Below, in pieces: positions 62,694 through 64,000 of a DNA stretch of 64,000 bases; within the stretch, counting starts at the first letter, position 1, and each line of letters opens with the position of its first letter. The position numbers and the translations under genes are program-made. A model generated the notes under the pieces. That model ran no database searches. It was not told the DNA's origin and saw nothing but the letters and a program-made list of their open reading frames with translations. This stretch comes from Kangiellaceae bacterium (GTDB taxonomy: Bacteria; Pseudomonadota; Gammaproteobacteria; Enterobacterales; Kangiellaceae): NCBI GenBank assembly GCA_013373015.1, contig JABXIQ010000002.1, positions 1 through 64,000 of the forward strand. The letters run 5' to 3'.

Positions 62694-62768
62694 TTGCAAA
62701 AGTCATCTAAAATTCATATAGTGTAGAGAAGTGGAGAAAAGTGTCGCAAAGTGGATCGTAGAGGATCA
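62694..62768 (+). promoter_or_regulatory. mraZ (dcw) promoter with tandem MraZ-type boxes
   Basis: TTGCAA-N17-TATAGT (62694-62722) and decamers TAGTGTAGAG AAGTGGAGAA AAGTGTCGCA AAGTGGATCG TAGAGGATCA (62719-62768). Confidence 0.8.
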
Positions 62769-62809
62769 ATGATGATGAATACGAACACATTGCTTAAAAG
62801 TAAAATTAT

Positions 62810-62911
62810 TGGGTGCCGCTAAGACAAGGCAAACGATAAAGAAAAAGCGCAGTTTAGTTCCCTAAATGAGCATTTTTCTTTTGAGGCTTAACGCAGTATT
62901 AGCAATACCCA
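62810..62911 (+). repeat. Palindromic/MITE-like element in the mraZ 5' leader
   Basis: Ends TGGGTGCCGCTAAGAC / GTATTAGCAATACCCA form an imperfect inverted repeat; core GAAAAAGCGCAGTTTAGTTCCCTAAATGAGCATTTTTC shared with the rnpB P12 insert. Confidence 0.7.
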
Positions 62912-62949
62912 GAAATTGTTAACGAGTTAAATGGGGTTTAAGAACTAAA

Positions 62950-63405
62950 ATGTTCCGTGGCGCAAATGCAATCAATATGGACGCGAAAGGGCGTATCGCT
63001 ATTCCAGCGAAGTACCGTTCGCGTTTTGCTGATGTTTGCGCAAACCAAATCGTAGTAACCATTGACTTGTTTGACCCATGCCTATTACTTTTCCCGCTAC
63101 CCCACTGGGAACAACTCGAAGCAAAACTCGACACTTTCTCTAACACAGACCCTAATCAACGCCGGGTTAAGCGTATGTTGCTTGGTCATGCTTCTGAGCA
63201 TGAGATTGATAGCAACGGACGTATTTTACTTCCTCCTGTGTTGCGTGAATACGCACAACTTGAAAAAGAATTATTGTTAGCTGGTCAAGGCAAGACCTTC
63301 CAAATTTGGAATGAAGCTAACTGGCACAAGAAAATTGAGGATGATGTGGCGGCATTGACTGATGGGCCTTTGGATACTGAAACCTTACCGGATCTCGCTT
63401 TTTAG
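62950..63405 (+). CDS. mraZ: Transcriptional regulator MraZ
   Basis: [42 protein letters not shown]. Confidence 0.97.
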   Translation: MFRGANAINMDAKGRIAIPAKYRSRFADVCANQIVVTIDLFDPCLLLFPLPHWEQLEAKLDTFSNTDPNQRRVKRMLLGHASEHEIDSNGRILLPPVLREYAQLEKELLLAGQGKTFQIWNEANWHKKIEDDVAALTDGPLDTETLPDLAF

Positions 63406-63416
63406 GATTATCTAAG

Positions 63417-64000
63417 ATGGAACCACAAACGCAGCACGATGCAGTTCTCCTCGACGAAGCAGTGCAAGCACTGGTGATCGATCCGGATGGTAAATATATC
63501 GATTGTACTTTTGGGCGCGGCGGACACAGTCGCGCCGTTTTGGATCTACTGTCGGAAAAAGGTCGTTTACTGGCGTTTGACAAAGATCCGCAAGCGATTG
63601 AAGTCGCGAATAAATTAAAAGCAGAAGATAGTCGCTTTGATATAGAACACAACAGTTTTTCTCTTTTACAACAAGAGGTTACAGAACGTGGCTGGGCTGG
63701 CGAAATCACTGGTGTGTTGATGGATTTAGGGGTTTCGTCACCTCAGCTCGACCAAGCGGAGCGCGGCTTTAGCTTTATGAATGATGGTCCATTAGATATG
63801 CGTATGGATGTCACGCGCGGCCAAACTGCAGCGCAATGGGTTGCACAAACTGCAGAAGAAGATATGGCGTGGACCTTTAAGGCTTATGGTGAAGAGCGTT
63901 ATGCCAAGCGAATAGCCAGATCGATTGTGGAAAAACGTGCGCAAGCACCGATCAATCGTACCAAAGAGTTGGCGGATATTATTGCAGAAGCACATCCACG
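63417..64000 (+). CDS. rsmH: 16S rRNA (cytosine(1402)-N4)-methyltransferase, truncated by window end
   Basis: ATGGAACCACAAACGCAGCACGATGCAGTT...; [38 protein letters not shown]. Confidence 0.94.
   Translation, partial: MEPQTQHDAVLLDEAVQALVIDPDGKYIDCTFGRGGHSRAVLDLLSEKGRLLAFDKDPQAIEVANKLKAEDSRFDIEHNSFSLLQQEVTERGWAGEITGVLMDLGVSSPQLDQAERGFSFMNDGPLDMRMDVTRGQTAAQWVAQTAEEDMAWTFKAYGEERYAKRIARSIVEKRAQAPINRTKELADIIAEAHP

Overview
The window is mostly conserved core chromosome of a gammaproteobacterium. The genus is uncertain; gene content and order suggest a marine, Kangiella-like organism, but this is only a guess. Recognisable blocks, left to right: ychF-pth-rplY / prs-tRNA-Gln-ispE-lolB-TPR / hemA-prfA-prmC / mreBCD-maf-rng-yhdP-nitrilase-tldD / darP-TonB receptor-pmbA / mgtE-rapZ-ptsN-hpf-rpoN-lptBAC-kdsC-kdsD-yrbG / ibaG-murA-degS-zapG / zapE / rplM-rpsI-petABC-sspAB / dolP-diaA-yraN-lpoA / rsmI / rnpB / mraZ-rsmH. 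The most unusual region is about 60.2-62.95 kb, between rnpB and mraZ. (1) The RNase P RNA gene has a roughly 140-nt P12 arm; its interior resembles a repeat-like element found again in the mraZ 5' leader. (2) The 3' end of rnpB is tandemly duplicated with a 139-bp period. (3) Next comes what looks like a solitary integron gene cassette: GTTAGGC boundary, an ORF with a HEPN-like RNVLCH motif, then an attC site (GCCTAAC...GTTAAAT), with no integrase in view. It sits exactly at the stop codon of a DUF2238/YjdF-like gene. (4) The mraZ promoter carries tandem decameric MraZ-type boxes. Other points: mreC lacks a canonical start codon at its conserved N-terminus, a perfect 24-bp inverted pair of ATTCCC-N8-GGGAAT repeats follows murA, and the mla and npr genes are missing from their usual positions. 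No database search or folding program was run. Family names come from reading the protein sequences.
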